A stretch of DNA of 64,000 nt. Source: Tachypleus tridentatus (lineage: Eukaryota > Arthropoda > Merostomata > Xiphosura > Limulidae). Of this stretch, positions 1 to 11,530 are shown piece by piece; positions within the stretch are counted from its first letter, which is position 1; every line of letters begins with the position of its first letter. Made by a program: the position numbers and the translations under genes. The notes beneath the pieces are model-generated. The model did not search any database. It was not told the DNA's origin and saw only the letters and a program-made list of their open reading frames with translations. The stretch spans positions 73,004,447 through 73,068,446 of the forward strand of contig NC_134835.1 of the NCBI RefSeq assembly GCF_004210375.1, given 5' to 3'.

Positions 1-420
1 TAGAGTTGAGTTTCTACTGCCTGTAGGTGTTTATAACTACCCTGAATAACTGGACTAACATACAAATACTATTTGTTAACTTGATTATGCGTAACGCTCA
101 TATTATGAGTTATTTTTAATTTAAGGTGTACCATTCTTAGTGATGTTTTTGTGAGGATACTTAAATTATTTTTGTATTTATGATTTTACATATGAACTTA
201 TGATGAATATGGGCGTTTAGTGAACAAAGCTCCCTGAAAGGTTTCTCTTTACATAACTTCAACCCGTCACTTTTCGATGGGTCGGGCAGGGCTAGTATAT
301 AAATATGCCTCGGTTGTCTGGTAACAACTTCTGTAAAAACCACAAAGAAAAACTGCCAGAAAAATTCTGATGACAGATAATAAAACTGGACATGCGTAAA
401 TAATCTATATTTAAAAACGT

Positions 421-700
421 TTGTTTGTTTATTTTTTTAATTTTGCGCAAAGCTATTCGAGGGCTATCTATGCTAGCCGTCCCTAAATCAGCAGTGTAAG
501 ACTAAAGGGAAGGCAGCTAGTCATCACCACCCACCGCCAACTCTTGGGCTACTCTTTTACCTACGAATAGTGAGATTGATCGTAATATTATAACGCCCCT
601 ACGGCTGAAAAGGTGAGCATGTTTGATGCGACGGGGATTCAAACCCGCGTCCCTTGGATTACAAGTCGAACGCCCTAACCCACCTGGTCATGCTGGGCTT
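421..700 (-). mobile_element. SINE-A copy (tRNA-derived), near full length
   Basis: SINE-A is the main repeat of the window: a tRNA-like head with B box GGTTCGAATCCC, a body with AAGAGTAGCCCAAGAGTTGG, and a (CAAA)n-type tail, about 270 bp. This copy has its head at the high end. Confidence 0.9.
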
Positions 701-1139
701 GTGTAAAAACAAAGGGACAGGAAATAATTTCAAATCTAACATCTAGTTGCCTAACATTGTCCTCTGTACCCACAACATTTAATCCCTTTAATAACTCGTA
801 ACATTTTCTAACCTGTATTTTAAGCTATTTGATTGATCTCTTAATCTTAAAATCGTAATTAACGTTTCTGCTTAATAATCTGCAGGCTGCCATTAATAAA
901 TATCTTGCTTCAAAACGACGTTTAGGTGTTATGTATGGCTTAAAGTCAGAGTACTAGTTTGATGACTCATTTGCGTTCAGTTTTGAAAAAACTACCATGT
1001 CTTATTTTCCTCACGTGTTATATTTTATTGCGTATCTTCACTGCGATTCTCATCATCACACTTGTTCTACTTAACCATATATCCTCATTACCATAACATA
1101 GCATAATGTTCATGGACAGGAAGGGACCTGTTGTTCCAT

Positions 1140-3720
1140 CTTGGCTATCTAATTCTCTAATCTGAACTAAAACTATTAAAATAATTAAAACCAACCCTTA
1201 CCATTCATATACCTATCGAGCTTTTTTAAAACTTACTCAAGTTTACTCCTCTACGTAAAAATTTTTCTCAACCCAAACGAGCCGTTTTTACATAAATATT
1301 TTTCTCTACAAGGGGTTTTCTCGACATCACTAATTAAAAACAGCAATGGTCCCAAGACTGAGCCTTGAAGTATACCATTTGAAATATTAATTTAGTTTGA
1401 CAAAACTCCATTTATAACAATTATCTGCTTTCTTCCATCAAAGCACTCTTCAATCTAATTATTTAACTTATACTCCACACCAATAGAGATAAGGTTTTTT
1501 AAAGTTTTTTACGTGATACTTTGTCAAATGCTTTCTTAAAATCCTGATACATTAAATCTACACCCATACGTATGCAGTAACATTTTCAAAATATGTCAGA
1601 AGATTTCTAAGGCAAGATTTTTCGCTTAATGAAACTATAATGACTATCCAATAAAATTCTGAATTTTTTAAAATGTCTTTAGAAGGTGAATTTTATCAGA
1701 CTTTCCAAAATGTTTCCTTAAACTGATGTAAGACTAATAGGCCTATAATTACTAGGACGACGTCTATTATCGTTCTTGAAAATAGGAGTGACATTAGCTT
1801 ATTTACAATTTTTCGGAACTTGTCCACTATTCAAGAACTTACAAGAATTTGGACAAGAGACTCACATACCCAATTATTATTTTCCTTTAAAACCCTTAGG
1901 AAAATATTATCTAGCCCAGGAGCCTTATCATTCTTCAAACTTCTCAACTTTATTTTAATAAACTTATAGTTTATGCAGTTGTCTTGTTAACTTTGTTTTC
2001 AATTGCTGAAGATGAGTAACAAGTATTCATTAGTAAAAAATAACAGTTTCCAGAAACATTTCTCCCTCATGGTTTGAATTGAGCATTTTTCAATCAATAT
2101 GGCTAAGATTAATTGTTACTCATTAATATATGCCCCCCAGTGGCTCAGTGATATGTCTATGGACGTACAACGCTAAAAAAAACCGGATTTCGATACCCGT
2201 GATGGGCAAAGCACAGATAGCCCATTGTGTAGCTTTGTGCTTAATTCAAAACAATAACAATAACTCATTAAAAGGATTTCGTTAACTGCGAAAATATTAA
2301 TCTCAATGTAAAGTTTCTCACTAATTTCATCAATTTCATTTGGTGGTCTGCAACAAATTCCTCCTAAGATCTAAAAGCCTTTTCCCTTTATATCTACTAA
2401 CGGAAATCTAAATGAATTCAATCTTCTTACTGTTATCCTTAATATTATCAACTTCAACATGGTGTAACTCTCACTTTACATATAGAACAACTCCTTCCCC
2501 TCTCTTTACTACTCTATTATTATTAAATAACCTATGATCCTGAATTCCAAAGAAATTTCTGCCATCAAAATCATCTGCATTTAACCATGTTTCAGTTATT
2601 CCCATTATGTCAAAATATTCTATTTCAACCATATATTTTATTTCGTGTACTTCTATTGTTATAATAATAATAATTAAAACTATTTTATAACTAATTTTAT
2701 ACTGACTTCCTAACTTTCCCATACATCTTAATTCTGTTTCATGTGCTTTATCTATGCTCTCACCACTATCTAGTCCTAATTTAAAACTTTCCTTACAGTT
2801 GAGTTAATAGCCCTTGCAAACATGCCAGATCTTTCCTATTTAAATTTAAACCATCCATTCCAGAAAGTTATCTCCTCCCACTGAACTGATCTCACAAGTC
2901 CAACCAGCTAGGCTGCTCATCGTTGCATATTAGTTTCAGCCTACAATTTAGCCCTAGTAACTTGCTCAAAATTTCTTTATCACAATGTTTTTTAGCAGTA
3001 TCCCTAACACAATTATTTTATGGTTTATATATATTTAAATTCTTTTTATCAGCCCCTATACGTATTAACTCTTCCCCATCTCTTTAGCCCCTACATACAC
3101 AACCAAAGCTGTGTATTAACCAAAGCATAATCTAACTTTTTCTCTCTGTTTACAGCAAAAAACTATTCTAGCCTCATGATGTGTCAAGCAATAACCTATA
3201 CTCATAACTTCTTTAATGTAATAATCCATATCCTTCTTTATTCGTTTTTTCTTCCCTACCTTTAACAGTTCCTCATATACGTATGCTAAGGGCTGAAATC
3301 TGTTGCTTAGTAGAATAGGATCTTTACAATTAAGTTCACTACTTTTAACCCTAATACTATCCTTTTAACTTTCTGAATGTTATTGTTAATCTTAGCTAAT
3401 GTTTCTCTTGTATGTAAAAGCTTAAGTTCCTCTTGAAGTCCTGCTGTCATTTCCTACAGTTTATATTTCTCTTTAACTATTTTCTTACCTTTAGTTAGAA
3501 TAACCTCCAACTTGTCCTCCAACATACAAAATCTATTTATAAATTGAACATACTAACTTCAAGCTTTCTTAAAAGTATATAGTAGTTCAGAGTTCCCAAA
3601 AAAAGTTATTCATTGCACCTATCGCACCTAACAAACTGGGAACACTTAAACCACGAACTAGTCTTAGCCACTGTTTTATTTGTAGAATTAAAATGAACAT
3701 TAACACTTTGAATTGACTTT
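1140..3720 (-). mobile_element. CR1-like LINE, degenerate, with ORF1 (SGNH-like) and ORF2 parts
   Basis: Read on the minus strand from high to low coordinates. A Cys-rich RCDRCN stretch (about 3630) comes first, then a coiled-coil-like block (about 3400-3550, QEELKLLHTRETLAKI). Next is an SGNH-esterase-like block: VVYVGAK near 3100, GLNCRLKLICNDEQ near 2930 and a DGLNLNRK block near 2850. The ORF2 endonuclease start DIMGITETWLNADDFDG is at 2540-2610, and reverse transcriptase pieces follow: TPIFKNDNRR-PSNYRPISL (about 1730-1790), YQDFKKAFDKV (about 1525-1555) and GILQGSVLGPLLFLI (about 1340-1380). The catalytic YADD part of the reverse transcriptase is missing. Many stops and shifts mark it as dead. 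A SINE-B copy is inserted at 2132-2265. Confidence 0.7.
2132..2265 (+). mobile_element. SINE-B copy (short tRNA-derived SINE), inside the LINE
   Basis: SINE-B is about 120 bp: CCCCCAGTGGCTCAGCGGTA head, B-box-like GTTTCGATACCC, end GTGCTTAATTCAAAACAA. Flanks share ACTCATTAA as a likely target duplication. Confidence 0.9.
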
Positions 3721-3925
3721 CTTGTTGTTCTTTTCTGTGTTTTCCGTTATTGGTTAGTCAGTGCTGGAAAAAAATACATGAATATTGGCAGCTAGAATTT
3801 TATTAACTATAAGTTATATACCTCTGTTGAAAAGAAGCAATAAATCGCAAACAAAATATTACGGCAGAATTAAATGGTAGATTAGAACAGATGAACATAT
3901 TTAAAAAAAATAATAATTTCATTAG

Positions 3926-4200
3926 GTTTAGTTTGGTTTGAACTTCGCGCAAAGCTACACGAGAGCTATCTGCACTATCCGTCCCTAATTTTGCAATGCA
4001 ACACAAGATGAAAGGCAGCTAGTCACTACCACCCACTGCCAACTTTTGGGCTACTTCTTTACCAACGAATAGTGGGATTGACCATCACATTATGACGCCT
4101 CCACGGCTGAAAAAACGAGCAGGTTTGATATGACGAGGATTCAAATCCGCGATCCTCAGATTACGAGTCGAGTGCCTTAACCACCTGGCCGTGCCGCGCG
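3926..4200 (-). mobile_element. SINE-A copy, near full length
   Basis: Head at 4200 side, tail TTTAGTTTGGTTTG at the low end; about 10 percent diverged from the best copies. Confidence 0.9.
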
Positions 4201-4211
4201 TGTGATTTATT

Positions 4212-4312
4212 ATAACAAAGCCACATCGAGCTCATTGATGTATCCACTGAGGTAAATTGAACACATGATTTTAGCGTCGTAAGTCTGAAGACATATTGTT
4301 CTCCCACCAGGA
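4212..4312 (-). mobile_element. SINE-C copy, degenerate
   Basis: AACAAAGCCACATCGAGCTC, TGATTTTAGCGTCGTAAGTC; adjoins the SINE-A copy at 3926-4200. Confidence 0.65.
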
Positions 4313-5621
4313 AACAATTTCATTGTACTATGGAAAAAACACATGAATCTTTGTTTGTGTAGAAAATAAATATATTTCTTCAAAAAAGTAAGGTTGATGA
4401 ATACTTCATACTGACAAGTGCAATACCGAATAGCTCCCAATTGGACTGGTAACCTCAAAAGTTTTAAAAAATAGTAAGTTTTATAAAAATAAACATTAAA
4501 AAACATTACTATACTACATGCGAAATGACTTACAGGGCATCATGTCATTGGCGTAATATAAAAAAGAAACATTATTAACTCTTAGTAAAATAAAGGATTT
4601 TACATAATAAAATAATTAAAGTATTAATTCTAATTAAATATTGGCATCGGATCTGTGTTTCTATTTGTACTTATATTTCTGTTGCTAAAAGCAAAAACAC
4701 ATAAGTTATTTTAAATTCTGGTATTCAGTTGTTTACACCAATAAAGCAACTATTAATAAGAATGATTCTTTTACGTTACGAGCTGCTTTTTCCAGATGTT
4801 TCACAACAATAAAACTACTTATTAGTAGAAAGAATAACTTATTTATGTTGCTCAGAGCAAAAACTTAAAATATTTCAGTCTCTAACTATATAGATAAGGT
4901 GCTGGCTAACTTAGTTTCCTAATCATCTTAGTAAACAATACAAAAACGTCGATTTAAGAAGACTCCTGAAGAACATGCAAACTGAAGTAACATTTTAAAC
5001 GTTGTTTACTTGAGAAGAGGAATCTTCCTGCAAAGAATTATTTCAAGACCTAGAGTTAAAAAAATATACACATTAAATAAAACCATACAAAATTAAATAG
5101 TTTCATTGTTTATATTTCCAATACAAGTTTAATCTAACAGAAGTCCTCATACATCAATAATTGTGTTATAGTACAGACTATGAAACATAATTTAAAATAT
5201 TATTTTTTACAATTATAGTAAACAAAATAAAGAATTAATATATGATAACATAATAGCTATTACTTGATGAACTCTGATCAATGGACCTCATAAGAAAAAA
5301 TCGGATAGCATTGAACAAAATAATGTTCAGTTCAATTCAAACTCGAAGCGAAACAAAACTACGTAAGAATATATTAACTCATTATTCAAAACAGCTAGAA
5401 AACTTACAAATCTTTTTCCTAGATCTGTCTCTACAGTTGTTGTTCTTCCATTACATGCTACAATTGTCAGTCTGTTTACTGAATGTCTAGAAATACAAAT
5501 ATATAAACTGTCACCAAACATTAATATTTCATATTTTTTTATAAATATATTTAACTCAAGAGACACTGATTCAGCTATGATTTAGTTTTCAACATAACCT
5601 TTTCCTGTGTTCCTATACTTG
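4313..5621. other. Noncoding, nothing recognised
   Basis: AT-rich sequence; short open frames show no family signature, signal or domain. Confidence 0.6.
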
Positions 5622-6717
5622 TACGAGCGGTTCTCTAAGGCCTTTATGTCCTACTGAAATAACTCTTTTTCTTGGTTCTCAGTTCATGACTGATAGTATG
5701 TACAAGGTCATCATCACTCTGAAATCTTCGGCTCTTCAGAAAAAAAATTAAATGCAAGGAGGATAAAAAGTCACTTGAATCCAAATCCGGTGAGTAAAGT
5801 AAAGGGCTGATTGACTAGCTAGAAGCCGGTATCGCGGATAGCATTCAAAGCAGCATGCGATATTTTGAGCTGAGGCGTTGTCCTGATGGAAGAGCATATG
5901 TTTTTTGAGTAAACTTCTTTTTTATTGATTTCTTGACGCAAATATTGATTAAGAATGCACGATAATCTCCTATAATAGCTTGACCATATTCCAAATAATC
6001 AACTAATAAAATTCCCTTGGCATTCTAAAAATTGATGCCATGACCTTCCCAGCTAAAGATTGTGAATTAAACATCTTTAGATTTCAGGTGGGTGAATTTG
6101 TATATTTCCATTGCAGACTTGGCATTTGTATCCTTGGGTCGAAGTGGTGAACTCATGTTTCATCCATCGTTATAAATCTGCTGAAACCTATAACACAGGC
6201 ATAGGTTTTCAACAATCCAGATCCGTTGTCGTTTAGGTTACAACATTGTTGGAACCTATTTGGCACTAACCTTATTCGTGCCCAAACTCTCACTCAAACT
6301 TAGTACTTTTACCCATTCTCACTTCCTCTACTAACATCCTAATGATAATTCTTCTATCATATATTACCAGATCATGAACTTTATCTACAATTTCAGTCGT
6401 AATCGATGTCGATAGCCGACCTGACCAGCAATATTTTTGTTGTTGTTGTTGAATATGCCGAAACAACTTCTCCAAATGTTATTTTAACATGATTTTCATA
6501 TTATCAAAATGTTTGATCACAGTACGAAGTTCGATCTTTTCAGTGATGTTTAACACAACTCGCTTCTTTCCTTCAAAAATCCACAACACATAGAAAGGTT
6601 TGTTAAGTTGCATGTTAGGTGTTGCTTGCTCATAGAAAAAAGTTGAAACTTAGTACTTGTCAGAAAAAAATCACATATTCTTGTTTCATTTTTAGGTATT
6701 TAGAGACAACCCTCATA
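5622..6717 (-). mobile_element. Mariner-like DNA transposon, degenerate
   Basis: The ends are inverted repeats beginning at TA: TACGAGCGGTTCTCTAAGG on the left and TATGAGGGTTGTCTCTAAAT on the right. On the minus strand the pieces match a D34D transposase in order: GRLSTSITTEIVDKVHDLV (helix-turn-helix, about 6360-6420), TMDET then VHHFDP (first Asp, near 6150), SLAGKVMASIF, ALPSGQR (at the position of the second-Asp block) and YSPDLDSSDF (third Asp, near 5790). Many stops and shifts; the glutamine run (HIQQQQQ) in the frame is a CAA repeat. Confidence 0.8.
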
Positions 6718-7779
6718 AATTTAATGATACTTAATAACAACCTAGACTTTAGTTCAAGAACTAATGATTAAATGTGTACTATACTGTGTTTTGTTTTTAC
6801 GAATAACTATGGTAGTTTTACCGATGATTCAGTTGAACTTTACGTTGTCAGGTACTTCTTTTAAATGCTATCTATCTTAGAACATTGTGGTGCTCTAATT
6901 AAATTGACTAGGACATATGCGTTTATCAACAATTAATTGTGAAAGTTTCTAATCATATAAATTGAGAGACATGTGTCCAATAACAACCAGCTGTTAAATT
7001 TTTAAATTACATTTACTGTAAGATTTGCACAAGTTACAGTTAAACAACCCAATAAACGGACTTCAAAACGTGTGTAAAAGAAAAGTTAATTGTTACAATT
7101 TTTAACTGAATTAACTAGGAAAACGAAACAATAAAATAATTCTGAATTATTTATATTAGAGCAAGCAAATTGTACTTTATTGTACTTTATCCGCTTATCT
7201 CTAGAAACTTTTGCAAAATTTTAAGAAATCAATTCACACAGTACCTTATTGTTCTTGGCCTTATTGTAACATTTCTCAACTTTCTCCAATCTCAAAGGAT
7301 TCATGCGTTTCTGACTTCAACCCTATAACTGCTAGAATAAACTAAAACCACATAAAAATGTAAGGATTAAGATAAAAGAAAATGATTTAAGTAACACGCA
7401 ATGGCTGCAGAAGTATCTTCATAACCTTGCAATTACCTCAAATTCTTCTACAGGTTATGTACTGGTCGAAAGTACTAAAGATAAATCAAACGAACATTTA
7501 TTTATACCTTCATTTTCAGATGCACTCATATAAGCTCTCTGTTAACTGATGGACACTTCTTGACAATACACTTTGTTTGATATTAGTTGGTGAACTCACC
7601 TTTGTATTTTATTACATTAGTTCAATGTAAGTAGCATGCTGTGTACGAGCATATATTGTCGTTTCTGTTCGTGTTTGTTCTACCTTGGATCATCTGTTGC
7701 TTTAAGTAAATGATAATTTAAGTTTTAAGGGCAATATATTATCCACAGTTGATTCAATAAAGGTTATTGAAGATATTAT
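6718..7779. other. Noncoding, nothing recognised
   Basis: AT-rich single-copy-looking sequence between the mariner-like element and the 29-bp minisatellite. Confidence 0.6.
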
Positions 7780-8069
7780 TTAAAATAATCCGAGATAGGA
7801 TGAAAATATTAAAATAATCTCAAATGGGATGAATACATTAAAATAATCTCAAATGGGATGAATATATTAAAATAATCTCAAACGGGATGAATATATTAAA
7901 ATAATCTCAGATGGAATGAATATATTAAAATAATCTGAGATGGGATGAATATATGAAAATAATCTCAGATGGAATGAATATGTTAAAATAATTTCAAATG
8001 GGATGAATATATTAAAATAATCTCAGATGGGATGAATATATTAAAATAATCTCAGATGGGATGAATATG
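7780..8069. repeat. 29-bp minisatellite, ten contiguous units
   Basis: Ten units of exactly 29 bp (TTAAAATAATCTCAGATGGG plus ATGAATATA), with a few changes per unit and no spacers. It is a plain satellite-type array in noncoding DNA. Confidence 0.95.
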
Positions 8070-8911
8070 TTAAAAGTAAAAAAACACCATAATAGTCTCG
8101 GTGTAAGAGGGTTTTTACCACGTAAAGTCCTTTATCGGATTTGTTATGCCATTTTTTTACAGTCAAATGACTTATTAAGTGATTGTGACTCACGTCTTAA
8201 CGTGTTAAGACCAATCTGGTTTTAACAAAAGAGGATCTTGAGCTAACGATAGGCCTTATAAAAATTGGTTTCAAACAAACTTAAGGTTATGGATATTCAG
8301 CTCTTTATGAGGTCTATTTTTACCATTTCATTTGTGTCGCAAGGAATATTAACATATTTACTCTTGAAATTAATTTGTTAATTCCCTCTAGAGATAATTT
8401 ATATTTTTTTCGTTATAGAAATATCTATTATCATTCAAGAAGCTCTTCGTTTTTGAGTTCTAAGCTGTTGTTTTTATCATTTAATCCCAGTGATTTCAAA
8501 TCGATTGAATTATGATGATTAATCTACCTCTACTATGAAGTTATTAAAATGAGAAAGTGTAAATATATATTAATTATTCCACGTTTGCTTTGACCTATGA
8601 GAAAATAACACTTTATATATACTCATTCATCATAGCTGTAACTTATCAGTTAAATAAGTCTGTATAAGTTAAAGTAAACAGAAAATGTTACACGTACAGT
8701 ATATATCGGTATTCTTGTGGAACTTGTATGAACCTTCCATTATCTACGTGATAATTCTCATAACTTGTAGATCGATTATTTTTCATCAATGTTTAAAGGT
8801 ATGATGAAGGTCATATACAAATTGCTAAGTGGTCCAAACCTAACGACTCAAAGGTGGGTTTATGGTTGAAAATCCTGTGAAATTTGATGTAAGCTTAATC
8901 ACTGTATATAT

Positions 8912-10443
8912 CACTGCTGGCCAAAATCTTAAAGCCAATGAACATAAAGACAAAATATGCATTTTGCGTTGTTAGACTCAACCACTTATTTGAGTAGAAC
9001 TTCGAAAGATGACAGTAAGAAAAGGAAAAATAAAAATAAAAAGGTTTTAGCATTTAATAGGGAAAATGTGAACACTATGAAATTAGCCTTAATACTAGCT
9101 GGTCAAAAGTTTAAGACCATACTGAAACGAAGCGTTAATCGGTAAACACGTAAAGAAATTTAGTCATTTGTGTTCAAGCATTAGCGTTGTCAATATCTCC
9201 CACTGACATCTTCTGTGTTACATTGGGTAAAAATATGGTAAAAGCTAAAACGTTAACAGAGTTTGAACGTGGAAGAATTATCGAGCCGCAAAAGCAAGGT
9301 CTCTCTCAATGTGCCATCCCTTGTGAGATTGGGCTTAGCAAGATTGCTGTTGCAAATTTCTTAAAACACCCTGAGGAAAACGAAACGAGAATTTCAAGTG
9401 ATCGACCCAAGAAATTTTCGCCGGCGTTGAGCAGGAGAATTCCACGGGCTGTCCGGTAAGACACCAGCCGATTGTCGAACCAGGTTAAGGCCCTTACGGA
9501 CGCAGAATGCAGCTCAAAAACAATAAGACGGCATCTACGAGAGAAAGACTTTAAAAACCGTAAAGGTCTTTAAAGGCCACAACTCCTTCTACACCACGAA
9601 ACAGCTCGATTAAACATTGCTGAGAAGCACCAAACATGGAGCATAGAAAAGTGGACAAAAGTTTTGTTCTCTGATGAGAAAAAATTTAATCTGGATGGTC
9701 CAGATGGCTTCCAACTTTACTGGTACGATAAGGATATCCCATCGGAGACATTTTCTACACGACACAGTGGTGAAGATTTCATCATGATTTGGGTTGCTTT
9801 CTCCTTCCATGGAACAATGGAGCTTCAGGTTATACAGGGGCGTCAAACAACAGCTGGCTACATTGGCATGTTGAAGAGAGCATCCTTACTGACTGAAGGC
9901 CCTCGCTTGTGTGGAAATGATTGGATCTTTCAGCAGGACAACGCTGCAATCCACAATGCCCGCAGGACAAAGGACTTTTTCATGGTGAATAACGTGATTC
10001 TTTTGGACCATCCAGCGTGTTCGCCCGAACTGAACCTCATTGAAAATGTTTGGGGATGGATGGCAAGGGGAGTCTATAGAAATGTACGTCAATTCCAAAC
10101 AGTGCATGATCTTCGTGAAGTCATCTTCACTACTTGGAATAACATTTCAGCCAGCCTTCTGCAAACGCTTATATCGACCATGCCAAAGCGAATGCTTGCA
10201 GTTATTCGCAATGACGGCCGTGGAACTCACTACTGGGACCTCTTGTTGAGCATTTCCTACCCTGTTTAGGACTTCTTTTTGGTATGGTCTTAAACTTTTG
10301 AGCAACTGGTATTTAGGCTAATTTCATAGTGTTCCCATTTTCCCTATTTTACTTTCCCTTTTCTTATTTTCATCTTTCAAAGCTCTACTCAAATAAGTGG
10401 TTGAGTCTAACAACGCAAAATGCATAAGTTTTCGCCAGCAGTG
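8912..10443 (+). mobile_element. Tc1-like transposon with long inverted repeats, nearly complete
   Basis: The left end starts CACTGCTGGCCAAAATC and the right end mirrors it (CACTGCTGGCGAAAAC when reversed) next to TA. The inverted repeats run about 210 bases on the left and 160 on the right; the right one lacks a short internal block. Both inner ends share GGTCAAAAGTTTAAGACCAT-like sequence. The element encloses one transposase gene. A GT microsatellite (about 10453-10482) abuts the right end. Confidence 0.9.
9235..10269 (+). pseudogene. Tc1-like transposase with two in-frame stops
   Basis: Starts MVKAKTLTEFERGRIIE and runs in one frame to the stop at 10267-10269, 344 codons, the usual length for this family. 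The N-terminal helix-turn-helix region (GLSQCAIPCEIGLSKIAVANF) is followed by the DDE core: [12 protein letters not shown] (first Asp, about 9670), [11 protein letters not shown] (second Asp, about 9930) and [12 protein letters not shown] (catalytic Glu, about 10030). Only two stops interrupt the frame, both TAA where related proteins have Gln (near 9457 and 9570), which fits CAA to TAA changes. The start is chosen because MVKAK is the family start. Confidence 0.88.
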
Positions 10444-10452
10444 TATATATAT

Positions 10453-10535
10453 GCGTGTGTGTGTGTGTGTGTGTGTGTGTATTTCGTTTATAATTTTAAT
10501 CATCTTTTTATTATTTATATATATATATATATTGG
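10453..10535. repeat. GT microsatellite followed by a short AT run
   Basis: About 14 GT steps (10453-10482) and an AT run near 10517-10532. Frames here encoding Thr-His or Cys-Val runs are artefacts of the repeat. Confidence 0.9.
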
Positions 10536-10859
10536 AATAATTGTAGAAACCGAATGGAATGGACATAAAATGCAAATACTGTGGGATTGTTCCCTATACT
10601 GTATGAGAATTGACACAGGCTGATTGCTTAAACTGTAATTCGTTGTTCTACAACAAATTAGATAGTGCTACACATAACTGTAAAACCAACCATAACTTCC
10701 ATCAATGGTGTGGTCAGTGTACTTATGGGTCTCAGAACAGGAATACCACTTACCCCTTGTGTAGAAATCAAAGTTTTTACTGGCGAAGGCTACTTCATGC
10801 GGTAAACTAACGACAAATTTCAAGTTTTACGAAATTTGTACTAAACTTGAGAAGTTGTA

Positions 10860-11530
10860 CTCGAGAAGTTACATTGAACTACAACTAATGATGATAGATA
10901 GGATCCAGACAAAAATCCCAAACTCTTCATAACAGATGTAAAGTAACTCAGGATATGCTCTTTGCAAGTTTTGGTAATGACATATCTGTAAGTTTGGGTG
11001 TCAGTTTTGCCTCTAGAACAGTAAAGTACATAACATCTCTAAATGGATGTTCAGAAACCAATGTTTGGGACAAATAGCCATACCAAAAGGCTAAAATGGG
11101 CGCAGCGCTTCAAAGAATGGGATGAGTATATCTGAAGAAAGGTTATTCACAAGTGAATTCAAATTCAAATTGTTTGGCAGCAATCAACAACAGTTTCTTG
11201 AATAGCAAAGAGAAGAAGGGTTAACGCATGTGCTGGGTGACCACTGTAGGCCACATCTTTACCAGTGGTGTTAAAGATCCATACAAAGTTTATGGCACTC
11301 TTACTACAGGCATGTACATCAGTTTTGACACTGACAACTGACAGGTTTAGCAGTTTCATATCCAATAATAATTTTAATACCTCAGAAACGAGAGCTGTTG
11401 GTAGAAGGTTCATCTTCCAGCAAGACAATGAAACGAAGCATTTTGCAAATGTGGGAAAACGATATCTGAAAAGAAGAAGGAAGCTGGAACACTCACAACC
11501 AATTCTTGGTCTGCACGTAGTCCTAGTATA
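10860..11530 (+). mobile_element. Second Tc1-like transposase remnant, strongly decayed
   Basis: The pieces appear in order: TVKYITSLNGCSETN (about 11020-11065), a KRLKWAQRFKEWDE-like stretch (about 11085-11130), SEFKFKLFGSNQQQF (about 11150-11190) and FIFQQDNETKHFANVGKRYLK (about 11410-11470, the second-Asp block). These match the second half of a different Tc1 subfamily than the neighbour at 8912-10443. No clear terminal repeats were found. Confidence 0.65.

Noticed and set aside
6290-6475. Polyglutamine protein on the minus strand
   Set aside because: The Gln run is a CAA repeat within a decayed mariner transposase.
7780-8069. CRISPR-like regular repeats of 29 bp
   Set aside because: Units are directly adjacent with no spacers and the context is a eukaryotic genome with introns and SINEs; it is a minisatellite.
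10324-10623. Two overlapping frames with Thr-His and Cys-Val runs
   Set aside because: They read through the GT microsatellite and the Tc1 end on both strands.
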